DNA from: Physcomitrium patens
Lineage: Eukaryota > Streptophyta > Bryopsida > Funariales > Funariaceae
Reading direction: 5' to 3'
NCBI RefSeq assembly: GCF_000002425.4
Contig: NC_037256.1
Coordinates: 1,210,051 to 1,274,050, forward strand
DNA length: 64,000 bases
In this document: one piece after another, positions 11,561 to 23,771 of the stretch
How positions within the stretch are numbered: position 1 is the stretch's first letter
Layout: each line of letters opens with the position of its first letter
Made by a program: the position numbers and the translations under genes
Notes under the pieces: model-generated
What the model was told of the DNA's origin: nothing
What the model saw: only the letters and a program-made list of their open reading frames with translations
Database searches by the model: none

Positions 11561-12774
11561 ACGAGCAGCCAGCAGAACCCGTTCTCAATCGCAGTTTTTA
11601 CCCCACTGATCTAACCCTGGAAAACGATTGCAATATTCACTGTTGCTGCTCATATTGTTGCTTCACAAAAGCCTACATTGCAGTTTCTTCGTGGAGACTT
11701 GCTGTAATTGAGAAACTCCCTCATGATGATCTCCTCATTGCAAGACCGAGAGATGTTGTAGAGTCACCATGGCCGAGTAATGGTTTCTCGAAGTTATTGA
11801 CGACAAGAAAAACTTGCTTCTACCTCTACAAGCTTTCACCAGAGTAGCATCGCACATATGCAAGTGCTCAGTTAAGAGAAAGCAGTTTCCATACAGGGGC
11901 CAGTACAGGAGAAGCGCCGTGGTAGCTGGGTGACTTTATGGGGTTGTGTTTTATATCAATAAACAAGGCTTGAGGGAGATGACGGCTGATAAGTCCTGCA
12001 AAGATACAAAAATGCAATAAAACTTTATCACACTCCTCAGCATCCACTGTAGCAGATTTACCGTCTTCACATGCGTGCAATATCTTGCTTTATTCCTTCC
12101 ATTCGCTCACGACATTCTATTCAAACATTCTTTTCTGTGAGCACCACTTCATGACCAGTGACCCATCACTGTGCAGGTCGACAGCACGTCCTCATTGTCT
12201 TACACATTCCTTAGCATTAATTGACGTGCTTTTTTCTGCTTTTTTCATCTTGTTCATCTTCTTCTGCTAATTACTGGATTATGTGGATTTTGTACTTAGA
12301 AACCCAATTAGGAAAGTCATGATCTGAAAGCATTTTGAAGATCTTCACTTATTGAAGAGGGATTGTCTTTTGAAAACTTTAATCTTTTGAAATAGTTAAA
12401 AGTACATTGTACAATCCAATTCCAACTTCGTACATGTAAATTTTTTTGGAGGTCAGCTTTGTGCATGTAACCTAAGAAAACAGTGCATTCTAAGCATAAA
12501 GCCAACTAAGTGAGGCTTCTCAATTTCAAGCAACTACAAGCTTTGAAAGATGCAAAATCTTGCTTTCTATCTTGAAGAAAAAAGAAAACATATGTGCTAC
12601 CTTAAACTACTTATAAATTTGTGTGAATTTTTTTCAAATTAACTTTAAAAATATTGTAGAGATATTTATTTTTATAAATGTCTATACTTACAATGGATTG
12701 TATATAAAAATAAAAAATATATATTCAAAATAATCATGTTTGATAATTAAATAACATGAAGTTTTATAATATAA
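11561..12774. other. Intergenic DNA, no gene seen
   Basis: The first ~700 bp are GC-balanced and could belong to an alternative PIMT trailer or an unrecognised transcript. From about 12.55 kb the DNA becomes AT-rich as it approaches the transposon nest. Short frames (minus 11868-12080, plus 12085-12270) show no domain. Confidence 0.45.
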
Positions 12775-13334
12775 AAGTATCAAGGACATGAATTGGAAGA
12801 AGATGCATAAACTTGAAAAATCTTTTTGAAAAGAAAAGTGGCAAAATAAAAACAAAATAATATGTATATTAAAAAGAAACTGAAATGGTTATTGTCAAAT
12901 GACAAAGAAACTAAAGACTCTTAAATCTAGACTAGAAACAAGATAGGACTTGACAAGAGTGAAGATGGCTTGACTCTTGCCTCTATATATACTATTTAAC
13001 TAGGAGCTACATGGCGATGTTATATAGGACATCTAATATGTGTTGACTTTGTAAGACACATGTCTTAGCTTACAAGGTAAGTTTTCTATATGTGGGCTAC
13101 ATAATTAATTTATTCTTCAAGCTACCAACATGTGTGGTACATGGTGAACTTGTTAACTATACTTTTAATCTAAAAAGTCAATTAAAGATACCTATAAAGT
13201 CAAAGTAGCATCTATCAAGCTTCTAAGAAGCTTTTCCAAAAGATATTATAGAATTGATCTACTTTTACCTACTATTATCTAAATCATATAAATAATTATT
13301 GATTTACATATGTATGTTTGTGACATTATCTCTT
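12775..13334 (-). repeat. Family C LTR (3' LTR of copy 1)
   Basis: Similar blocks occur at about 47359-47903 in the same orientation and about 51374-51926 in reverse. All share a terminal ttggaagaagatgcataaa-like stretch and a TATA-like tctatatatact segment. Limits are approximate. Confidence 0.7.
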
Positions 13335-16300
13335 CTTTTCGAAACGTGTTTTATAAAGAACAATCTTCATATGTTGAAGAAATCTAAGAGGTAGCAAATT
13401 GAATTTTGTCACATACTCCGATCTTTATTCTCTTTGAAGATAGTTGATAGGCCCTCTCAACTATTGATAGTATCTCAAACTAGGGCAAGAAGATTTTCCT
13501 ATTATTTGATAGTTTTTAAGACTTTCGTAACTTCTTTCAAATAAAACATTTGAAATACCATCAGGAGTTATTCCCACCTCTAAATCATTAAACATCTGGA
13601 GTCTCTTCCAAGGTCATGATATCAAACACATTGTATCTTATCATCTATTCAAGGAAGGACATGTCATTCTTAAGGATCTTCATCTCAATTTTGTCGTCTT
13701 GAAGGTTGTGACAATTACAATGTCTCATATGATAGATCCATAAATGAAAGCTCTTGAGTTAAATCTGCTAATTGTTGGTTTTCCATCTCCTTATCATCAC
13801 AAATACAAAAAAGCTACAAAAAAATATTGAAGGTAGAATGCCATCTTCCTTAAACCTTGTTTCTTTTATAGCAAAGATTTACTATTCTTCATCTTGATTT
13901 ATATGGATGTTGTTAATGAAAAGCCTCCACCACCTTTCCTACATTTGTAAGATTCTTTACTAGCTCTTTTGTACATTTTTTAATATTGTATCTACACCAA
14001 TAAATAAGATATTCTAATTTATTTGAGCGCCACCTTAAATCTAGAAATTCTTCCACTTCAAATTCTTCATTATTGTCCACTTCTATATGAGGAGGTAGAG
14101 CTTGTTTTCTTTTTGATATGTTCATAGTCTTGTATGATTCAAGATAAGACATGTGGAAGACATGATGGATCTTTATTGCCTCCAATAAATGTAATCAATA
14201 AGCAATTGAATTGATTTGTCGACAAATAGGAAAAGGTCCAAGCTTGCGATAGTCCAACTTATTACAAAAACAAGTAGTCTTGATTTTACGATAAAGCAAC
14301 TATATCTTGTCACATATATTGAATTGTAGTTATTCCTTTTGATAAGCATCTACATTGATCTTTTGTAGTTCTTGAACTTCATTTAATTGCACTTTTATTA
14401 TTGCATGCAACTTTGATAAATGATTTGCCAAACCTTCTATTACAAGATTATCAACTTTTAAAAAGTCAAAAGAATTAAGTTATGGATGGTAACTTTAATT
14501 GACAAAGAAAAGTGTTTATTACGTAGAAAAATGCACTGTATTATTATAAGCAAATTCTACTAATAGTAAGAGGATTTACCAATTATCTTGTTGATAATTA
14601 ATGGTAAACCTTAAATATTGCTCCAAAACTTGATTTACGTACTTTATCTGTCCATTAGTTTGAAGATGAAAGGCCAAAGAAAGCTTTATTTCTAGCTTTA
14701 AAATCTTAAAAAGAGTTTTCTAAAATCTTGATACAAATTGAGTCTCTCTACCTGATATAGTATCTTTTGGCAATCCATGATATCGATAGATATTATCAAG
14801 GAAAAGCTTGGTAGCTTTTTTACTTGTGATAGATTTTATATATGGTACAAAATGAGCCATTTTGGTAAAATGATCTACTATCACAAATATAGAATCATAC
14901 AATCTAGAGACTAAAAGATCCATGATAAAATCCATAGAAATAGAAGACCATGGTTGTTCTGGAATAGGTAATTGAAGAAGTCCATAAAATCAATGTCAAG
15001 GAGTTTTTGACCTTGAACAAATGTTACATGATTGAATAAAGTCTTTTACAGCCTTCTATATTTGTGGCCATTAAAAATCTCTAGATATTAGCTCTAAAGT
15101 CTTGTTGTATCCAAAATGTCATGCTGTTAGAAAGTTGTGATGTGCTTGAAGAACATGTAATTGTGCTTCTCATATAGGCATTTTTTAAAATAAAGTAGAT
15201 TGTTCTTGAAGTCAAACTTAGAAGTATCACAAGACTTAAAAGAAGTATTCTTAATATCATGAATAAGATGATCGGAGGACGTATTTAATTGAATTTATTT
15301 GAGAAAAGTTGAATCAACAGTCAATGTTGATTTCACTACTCAAAGATGAAATTATTTTGGCTTCATTAAAATTATCCTTTGTTGATCAAAAGCTACATCT
15401 TCCTCTTTAGGTACAAGATAAGAATATTTGGAAAAGACATTGGACAAACTTTATTATTTTTTTAGCTGATAAGTGATATTGAATCCAAATCTTGACAAAG
15501 ATATGCTCCAATGAATTTGGTGATGATTCAAAATACAAGCTAACATGAAATACTCGAGGTTCTTGTGATCCATATACATAGTGACTAAACTCGAAGTACC
15601 TTCTAGAAAATGGTGTCATTTTTGGAAAGAATCCACAATTACAAGAAGCTCTTTATCATGGATTTCATAATTAATCTCGACTGCTGAAAATTTCTTGGAA
15701 TAAAAGGCTACTAAGTGAAGTTTATTATCAATTCTCATTTGTGATAATATGGCACCCAAAGCAAAGTCCAATGCATTTGTTTCCAAAAAGAATGCTTTAG
15801 AGAAGTCAATACGATATAACATTGGTGCAGAAACAAAGGTTGTCTTTAAAGCTTCAGAGGCTGTTTCAGCTTCTTGATTCCATTGAAGTTTGTCTTTACA
15901 AGTCAAATGTATAAGTTGAGTTGCAATTCAAGAGAAGTCTTTGATGAAGATCCGATAGTTTTTGGAAAATTCAAAAAAATATTTGATATCTCGGACCGAT
16001 TTTAGAATATTCTAATCTATAATAGTTTGAACTTTTTTAGGATCTATTATAAGTCCATCGTTTGAAATGATGTAACCTAAGAAGTCAACTTGAGTAGTAT
16101 AGAATATATATTTTTCTATCTTGGTATAGAGTCTTTCATCTCTTAATTTTGATAATACATGATGAATATGAAGTTCATATTTTTCTATATTCTTAAAATA
16201 GATTAAGATATTATTTAGATAACAGACAATAAAATCATCAAAAAACTCTCAAAAAATATCATTTATAAGATATTGAAAAGGTGCTAGTACATTTGTAAGT

Positions 16301-17121
16301 CCAAAAGGCATGACATTATATTCAAAATATCCATACCTGATTCAAAATGTAATTTTTCATTCATCTCCTTCTTTGATGCATATCAAATTGTATATTCTTT
16401 GTAGATCTATTTTTGTATAGATCTTAACTTGATTCAACTGATCAAGAAGTCCAGATATTAAAGATAGTGGGTACTTATTTTTGATGGTGATCTTATTGAG
16501 TCCTCGATAATCAACACACATCTGCAATGATCAATATTTTTTCTTCACAAATAGAGTTTGGGTTCTTACTAGAGATTTGTAATGGCATATGAAGTTGTTA
16601 GCTAGATTTTCTTCAATACACTCTTTGAGTTTGGCCAACTCATCTTTGGATAAATTGTAGATTGGTCTTAATGGCGATTGTGCACTTTCTTGAAGATCAA
16701 TTAAGTAGTCATAAAGACAATCTTCTGGAAGAGTATTCGTATTCTTTTTTTCAAATATATCTTCAAAATCTTGATATTACCTTGGAATACTATTTGAAGT
16801 CTTTACACCATTAGAAATCGATGTGGCATAAATGACACAAAGTGATCTTTTTTGTGCAGCATGCAAGAAAGCTCTTGCACCTATAAACATAGGTTTAATT
16901 GTACTAGACTTATAATTTTCTACTTGATTAATTAGACTCTTAGTTATATTTTAGAAAAGTTAAGAGTACAAGAAATCCAACCTATTTAAAGATTATATTT
17001 TTTTAACCATGATAAACCTAAAATAATTAGATTAGAGAGAGATCTAATGATATTAAATATCACAAAGCAATTATGACTATTAATTATTATTTTTATAAGA
17101 AGGATTTCATGAATAACATCT
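12775..17121 (-). mobile_element. Ty3/gypsy chromovirus, family C copy 1 (broken)
   Basis: The coding sense is minus. Reading from high to low coordinates, the parts are: the end of a protease domain next to 17121; reverse transcriptase (about 16.0-16.9 kb); RNase H (15616-15906, with a YEIHDKELL-like motif); integrase core (14720-14935, with VIVDHFTKMAHF); a chromodomain-like segment (13913-14185); and an LTR at about 12775-13334. The gag end and 5' LTR are not seen, because family B is joined at 17122. It is old and heavily broken, with many breaks. The chromodomain assigns it to the chromovirus branch. Confidence 0.85.
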
Positions 17122-17890
17122 TGTTGTTCTTGTTGTGTTCAAGCTTCAATATACCAAAGCAATTAAACTAATAGAGGTGGGTTCGAACATGGAGAAAGAG
17201 TGGTGATATGAATTGGGTCTGTTAGTATCACAATTGATTGTACTCTAGCTATCTGAAATCAATTATCAAACTACAAAATACCAAGGCTTACTACTTCCGT
17301 CTTAATTCAACACATAATCTATTCTATAACTATCAATTCAACAATACTTCCACATTCTTATCAATTCATTTCCCACTTACTCTCTTTGCAGTTTATATAT
17401 ATTCAATTACTGATCTCCAGCTTACTATTATATTCAATTTTTCAATTCATCACACAGAATTCAATACCTTCACTTAATACAATACAATTCGATAATCTCA
17501 ATTCTCAAGGTCATAGATTTTTTCCAAAACGGTCAGTCCAAAGTTATATTCTACAATATTCTAATCACAGTTTCAATAATACTTCTGTCAATCACAATTC
17601 TTCATAAGCAAATAATAAAAGCAAAAGAAACAAAGAGATAGCACTAAGCTTCCTCCTAGCTTATGACTCTCACAATCTGGCTTCGATCTCCCACTTCTCA
17701 ATCTCTTTATCCTACCAAAAGTTGGACCGACAGCCAATAGATTCCAAAGATTATGATCCTTTGAATTCTTAACCATTTGTTCCTCTAACAACCTATTGTT
17801 ACCAACTAAACTGCCTAACTATAAGTATAATTCTCAAGGTTGTCAATAATCAACCAGTAACTACTACAAAATTTATTTACCTATTCTACA
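17122..17890 (-). repeat. Family B LTR, copy 1
   Basis: On the minus strand it runs from tgtagaatagg to agaacaaca, matching the ends of the LTRs at 36872-37400 and 44064-44670. The adjoining internal sequence at 17891 onward matches the region just before the 3' LTR of copy 2 (gcactgcacaatta). Confidence 0.85.
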
Positions 17891-20520
17891 TAGCCTCACT
17901 TTTAATTGTGCAGTGCCCTTGTAAACACACAATTGTTACCTATCTAAAAACTACTTAACAAAACTCTACAAAGTTATTATTTCCTCTGGCCCACCCAATT
18001 GATCATTTGCTGTATTATCAAATGTGCATTCCATCGAATCTAGTTCCAATTACAAATCTTCTTCCTCCTCCAATCCTTCTATCAACTCCTTTCTCAACTG
18101 GTTTGATAGATCTTCATTATACTCTCCCAATTCATGGACTTGAGCTACCAATTTCAAGATTTGGGCATCACGGAGTCCCAATTGATGCTCTTGACTCATC
18201 CATTGTGGAACATCATCAATCAAAACTTGTGACCAGCTCTTCATTGTTAACTCTTAACTCTTAACTGAAACTACTACTCTCAAAAACACAAGAAACATAA
18301 GAAAATGACACTCCAACTAATCCAAAACAATACCATAGAATGACTTTAAGTGGTGCTCCACTCTTATTCTTTTACTACCTGGTGATAATGACAACATGTT
18401 ATCCATACTGTCTATGGAAGGTAATGGGAAGTAATCTTTCTTGATGGCTGCATTAAGTTTTCAGAAATCTTGACAAATTCGGATTTTTCTGTTTTTTTTT
18501 TATACCATCACAATTGGAGAAACCCACTCACTATTTGGTACTAGGTAAATAAAACCAACCGCAAGGAGCTTGTCCAATTCCTCTTTCATTATGAGGAAAT
18601 ATTTAGGATTAAGGCAATGTTGCCTCTGCCATACCGGTTTAGCGTTTTCTTCTAAAATGATACGATGCTCACAAATTTCAGTGGAGATACCTTTTAGATC
18701 ATCATAAGTCCAAGCTAAAGCTGATTTATGATACAAGAAAAATTTTATCTAGCAGGTTAACTCCTGTTCCTTAATACCTTCATAGACCTTAATTGTCCGA
18801 GGTTGTGCTGTGGTCACCAAGTTGATAGTTTGACATAAATGTGTAGCAGCCATGTTCAATTTCAACCCCTACACTGGTTTGAAATTAGTCTGTAAGTTTG
18901 ACATGTACAAAGTACTAAATCCTGTGTCCAGAGCACTCACATGGTACACATCATACTTGGTCATCCAATCAATACTAACTTTAGAAGATATTTTTGAATC
19001 CGGCGGGTATATCAAGTATCCTCCCTGACCGCCACATTGGTACACTACTCCAGGGTGTTGGTCTGCTTCCACGGACGCCTCCGTAATTGGTGCTACTGCA
19101 TTATCATTAGAACTAAGCTCATCATCCAATGTCAATTCAGATACTGGCAATTGAGACTCCTCATGATAGTGTACTAAGTACATTTGTAATACCATTTTAT
19201 CTCGGCCCTTGCCAATTGTCAAAGTACCCTGATCCCAATCATTCTTGGCCTTCACTTGATAAAGCTAGGGTTGTCTCAATAAAATTGGATACGATAAAGT
19301 TGAAAGTTGTAACCGAAAGATGATATAGTCAATTTCATACGTAATATTGACAATTATAGTTTGAATACTCCATAAAATATCCATTGATTTAAGCCGGCTA
19401 TGATCTGCCATCGTTAATACCAATGTTGTGGGTACTAAATGTTGCAAATCTAAAGCATCAATTGTATCAGCGTTCATTAAATTGATGCTGGAACCACAAT
19501 CCACCTGAATACTTGAGATCACAATACCGTCAATCGAAACATCGATGGTTGGTGCACCTGAATCAAGGTTGAAATTGACTTTACAAACTTCCTTATTGCA
19601 TTGCCTATGTTGTGTTAACGATGAATTCAACGTAGAATGCCACTTTAATACAATCGCTAGAAGTTGCTTCATAGAAATAGAAGGCCAAATAGCGTCGAAA
19701 TCCTTCAAAATATCATAGGATTCCATATTTAAAGTAATTCTCAAATGTCCGTTTCTTCTTCTCAGTCTTAGACACCGATGCAGGTAAATTGGTTTTCTCT
19801 ATATTGAAAATTGGTAAAGCTACTGGAACTAAATTTAATGGAGCTTGTAAAATCAGTTCTTTCAACAGGTAAGATTGTTCTCCCAATTGGGCTGATATTG
19901 GTTTCTTGGAATTCATGCCTTTGAGAGGATCTTTCAACGAAAAGGACGTTTCTCAAAATTGTATACAGAACGGAACAGCTTGAAACAAAATCGAAGCCTC
20001 TGTAATTGGTACCTTATTAGGGTGCACAATCGATTCAGGTCTTATACTGAGTAAAGGGCCCATGTCAGGACCTGGATTGGATGTCCCCGTAATTGGGTCA
20101 AATTGGCCCTTTGCTTCAAGATCACCCAAATATTGAATTGATCCTTTTCTTTTTTGTTGACTTCTTCTAAGAACACCTTGGACTACTTCTACTCGATGAA
20201 CTGGTGATTCTTGTGTCCCATTATTTTTTTCCTCTATAATTTACACAGTCGATTGTATCTTTTGATCATGATTATTAGGGTTAAATAGAATATTGCATTG
20301 ATAATGAAAATAACCTAATTACTTGTAATTTCCACATACTAGAGTATATTCATCTATAAACCTTGGATTACGGCATTCATTGGCATAATGACCAATTTAC
20401 CGACATCGATAGCAACTTAGTGGTTTTCGGCCCATACCATCAAGTACACTTGTAGTCTCTATTGGAATATAACTACTAGGCTGATTCCAAGTAGCTATAA
20501 TAAATGATCTTGGCTGACGA
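17122..20520 (-). mobile_element. Ty3/gypsy family B, copy 1 (broken)
   Basis: The coding sense is minus. It has a 3' LTR at 17122-17890, the start of a coiled-coil accessory ORF (18050-18244), the beginning of a reverse transcriptase (18500-18736), a protease (19265-19744, motif VDCGSSINLMNA) and gag zinc knuckles (about 20340-20430). It is homologous to the plus-strand copy at 36872-44670. Its left end abuts the family C protease, so it appears to have inserted in family C. Its gag is in turn cut at 20520 by a family A LTR. It is broken in several places. Confidence 0.85.
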
Positions 20521-20562
20521 TGTCGTATTACAAGCTATCTGGCTTGAGAATGCACTGGGCGT

Positions 20563-22122
20563 TGTCATGTTGTAACACGAGTATACTGTGAAAATATAAA
20601 GAAAGAGGACTTTTATTAATGTTCAGTTACCTCGAATATTGGGAGCAACGACCAATTTCAGTGCAAATACTGAGAGGCTAGGTTCAGTCACCCCGTTACA
20701 ATCAGCCGGGGCTTACTGAAATGCTCCATTCGATTCCAATAACGGGAGTCAACAGAAAGGGAAAGGACCAATTCAATGACGAGTGAGCCTCGTTCGAAGA
20801 GCCAATTGGATCCAATTTCAAGACATCCAATCCAGGTCTTATCAAATATGAGACCTGAATTGGTCGGGCAACCCAATGTGGTCCAATTGCGGGAACATCC
20901 AAGTCTTACTACGGGCCTTTTATCCAATATGAGACCTGAATTGGTCGGGCGACTCAATGTTGTTCCGATTACGGGGCTCTGATTCCGTTTCAGGCTGTTC
21001 CGTCCTTTGTGCTGTTCCGGGAACGTCCTTTCGGTAAACGGATCTCTTAAAGGTAAAAATGGAGGAGAAAGCTCTGACGACGGAGCCAATTCCAGATCCA
21101 AGACGGAAGATTGAAGAAATTCAGAGGTTAGGGTTTGAAAGAGGGGAGAATTAGGATTAAAGAGGAGGATAGGTTAAGAAATGAGGAGAGAGAAGAGTTT
21201 GGAGGGGGGGGGGGTTTTCAGATCGGGTTTTTGGATCGAAGAGCTAGCTTCAAGCTCTTTTCAAGGTCACTAGTTTGGTTTCATTAGGATTTGTGAGGGA
21301 AGAGCAATCGCTGCTCAAAGTCAGTGTTTATTTTGGTGTTTCGGATTTTATATAAAACATTGATGGTATGCATTCTCAATCGGTTTGTGCAAGTCGTGTA
21401 GCATCTATAAGTCAAAATTTGGTATTATCTGGATAATTGGGTGTGCTAAGTGTATACTAAAATTTGTGTTAATCTAACGATGCAATCAAGAGATATCTGG
21501 GTTTTAGTACAAAGGGTTGTCGGAAGTTGGCAGTCTAGGGTTGGATAGGATTTCTGTGATATCTGAAGATCTACTAGTTGGGTCGACGTAAATTTTGGCT
21601 TGGTAATAGAAGATTTAGAGATCAAGCGGCTATTCAATTTTGAGCTGGAGTTAACGGTTAACAAAGGAGAAATCACTTCTGGAGTTTCTACATCAAATTT
21701 CAAGGTTACGGCCGAGTATCATCAGTGCGGTTTTTGGGCGTTTTCTTGCAATCTGTAAGTTGGGTTGGGTTGAAATTCTTTGAGCATATAGAAGGCTTAT
21801 ACTGATATTTGGGTGCAAAATTTCACACTAAGTGGACAGTTGGATCAAAAGTTACAGCTTGTCAAAGCTCACTGGCTAGAGTTAGGGCTTGTTAAGAAAA
21901 ACAAAAACAACTTAATTATAAAAGAAATAAAGCAATTGGAATATTGTATGGTTAAAATGACTATGAGGAGTATTTTTAAATACTTGGAAATTGATATTTC
22001 GATTATATTCTTCATACATGGATAAAATCTATTAGGGTTTCTTTGTTATTTGCAAAAACAACTATACCTTCCACAGCCAGATACCCAGTGTATTCCTGAA
22101 CAAGACAACACGTAATACGACA
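20563..22122 (+). repeat. Solo LTR of family A, plus orientation
   Basis: It begins tgtcatgttgtaacacg and ends cgtaatacgaca, the reverse complement of the LTR ends at 34592-35945. It is flanked by the 4-bp direct repeat GCGT (20559-20562 and 22123-22126). It sits in opposite orientation inside the older family A LTR. No internal coding region accompanies it, as expected after LTR-LTR recombination. A G-rich tract lies at about 21207-21219. Confidence 0.85.
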
Positions 22123-22318
22123 GCGTCTGGCTGTGAAAGATACAACGATGTTTTGCAAGTATCCAAGTAGTTTATTAGATTTCAACTATCTAAACAAAAA
22201 CTATTTTGGATTTCAATATAAAAGCTTAATTCCAATACAAAGTGCTTAGAATACTATCTTTAATAGCTTCTAGATATTATAAGCATAGATTCTTTTATTA
22301 TTTATTATTTTTATTTCT

Positions 22319-22321
22319 ATT

Positions 22322-22360
<39 letters not shown>
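22319..22360. repeat. (TTTA)n microsatellite in old LTR
   Basis: About ten tandem TTTA units inside the old family A LTR; they contribute to its extra length. Confidence 0.95.
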
Positions 22361-22362
<2 letters not shown>

Positions 22363-22959
22363 AAATCCTAATCCTAGACAACGAACCTCGATAAGCTATA
22401 ATTTTTAATTTGATCGTTAATTCTCATTCAAAATTTGTGTACAGCTCTGCCTTTGAGTCCTCGACTTACTAAGTCAAAATTCACCTTATTCCAACCAATA
22501 GATCTCAGATATTACAAAAATCCTAAACAACTTCAATATGCCAACTTTTGATACCTCTTTATACTAATGATCAAATATCTTCTATCCATACCGTAAGATT
22601 AATACAAATTTTTGCACGCACTTAGTATATTCAACCATCTAGATACCTCTAAAATTTCAACCACAGATGTCTCCCTAATTTTGCAAAACAGTCAAGAGTA
22701 CTAGCTTGTACTTTATTGCAAAAATCCAATTCACCAATACAAACACTGACTTTGAGCAATAATTGTAAAGTCCTCCCAAATCCTATGAAACCCAATTCTA
22801 TACCTTTTGAAGGAGCTTGAAGCTAGCTCTCTGACCCCAAAATCTTGATCTCCCGAATGCCCTCTTTCTTTTCCTCTCCTTTCTTTTAACTTCTTGAGGT
22901 CTCTTATTCTTCCGCCATGGACTCCGAATTGGAATAGCAGACCCACCTCCATGGAATTC

Positions 22960-23640
22960 CCGCCTCTAAGAGGATCTTTCCACAAAAAAGATATTTTCTC
23001 GAAATGGCATAGAGAATGGAACAACTTGAAATGGAACCAAAGCCTTTGTATTTGAGACCTCATTTGGATGCCCAACCAAGTCAGGTCTCATATTGGGTAA
23101 GAGGTCTATACCAAGACCTGGATTGAATGTCTCCATAATTGGGTCAAATTGGCCCTTCACATCAGACTCACCAGAATATTGAATTGGTCCTTTCTCCTTT
23201 TGCCAACTCATAGTAAGAATGGCTCAGACTCATTCCACCCGATTTATTGGAGAATCTTGAGGACCTCAATTTATCTCCTCAATTTTTCTCTGACTTTGGA
23301 TCTACTGATCTCGATTATTGAAATTGAACAGAGCATTATATTACTGATAAGTATGCCCCGACTGCTTGCTATTTCCATACACTAACGTGTAATTGTCACT
23401 GGCTCTGGAATTGAGACATTCACTAGCATAATGACCAATCTATTTGTAACAAAAACAACGAAGTAGTCTTTTTGCACCTCCATTAGGCATATTGGGTGTC
23501 TCCATCGGTATATACCTACTAGGCTTGTTCCATGTAGGATTAGAAAATGATCTTGGTCGTCCGGTTGGCACAGAGGGTACTTGGTTTGATGGCGTCGGTG
23601 GAGCATACGTTGTTGTCACGTTCGGTGGTACAGCTTATAA
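22960..23640 (-). repeat. Family B gag-protease-region sequence inside family A LTR
   Basis: This part of the old LTR aligns in order with family B internal sequence at 19740-20520 (minus) and 39050-39640 (plus). It includes the zinc-knuckle codons (near 23400-23470) and the linker before protease (aattgggtcaaattgg near 23139). Shorter versions lie in the young LTRs (near 28400-28720 and 35490-35790) and in the solo LTR. It is a captured or shared block, not a separate gene. Confidence 0.75.
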
Positions 23641-23771
23641 TGGAATGACATTAATTGGCCCTTGAATATTGGCAATGGAATTGGCCACTGTTTTTAACAT
23701 CCAAGATGACTAAATATTAGTAAATCTTTTCTATTTATATTTTCACCATATAGTCATGTTACAACACGATA

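Larger units (their letters stand above)
20521..23771 (-). repeat. Old family A LTR, split by a solo LTR
   Basis: The LTR starts tgtcgtatta at 20521, is interrupted at 20562, resumes at 22123 and ends at about 23771, where it joins internal family A sequence with a polypurine-tract-like region. Without the insertion it is about 1.69 kb, longer than the 1.36-kb LTRs of the young copy. Most of the difference comes from a longer block homologous to family B gag (about 22960-23640). It is the 3' LTR of the old family A copy. Confidence 0.8.

Noticed and set aside
20688-21101. 137-codon minus-strand frame in the solo LTR
   Set aside because: It lies wholly in LTR sequence, and its similarity to family B reflects the shared gag-protease-region block; not a separate gene.
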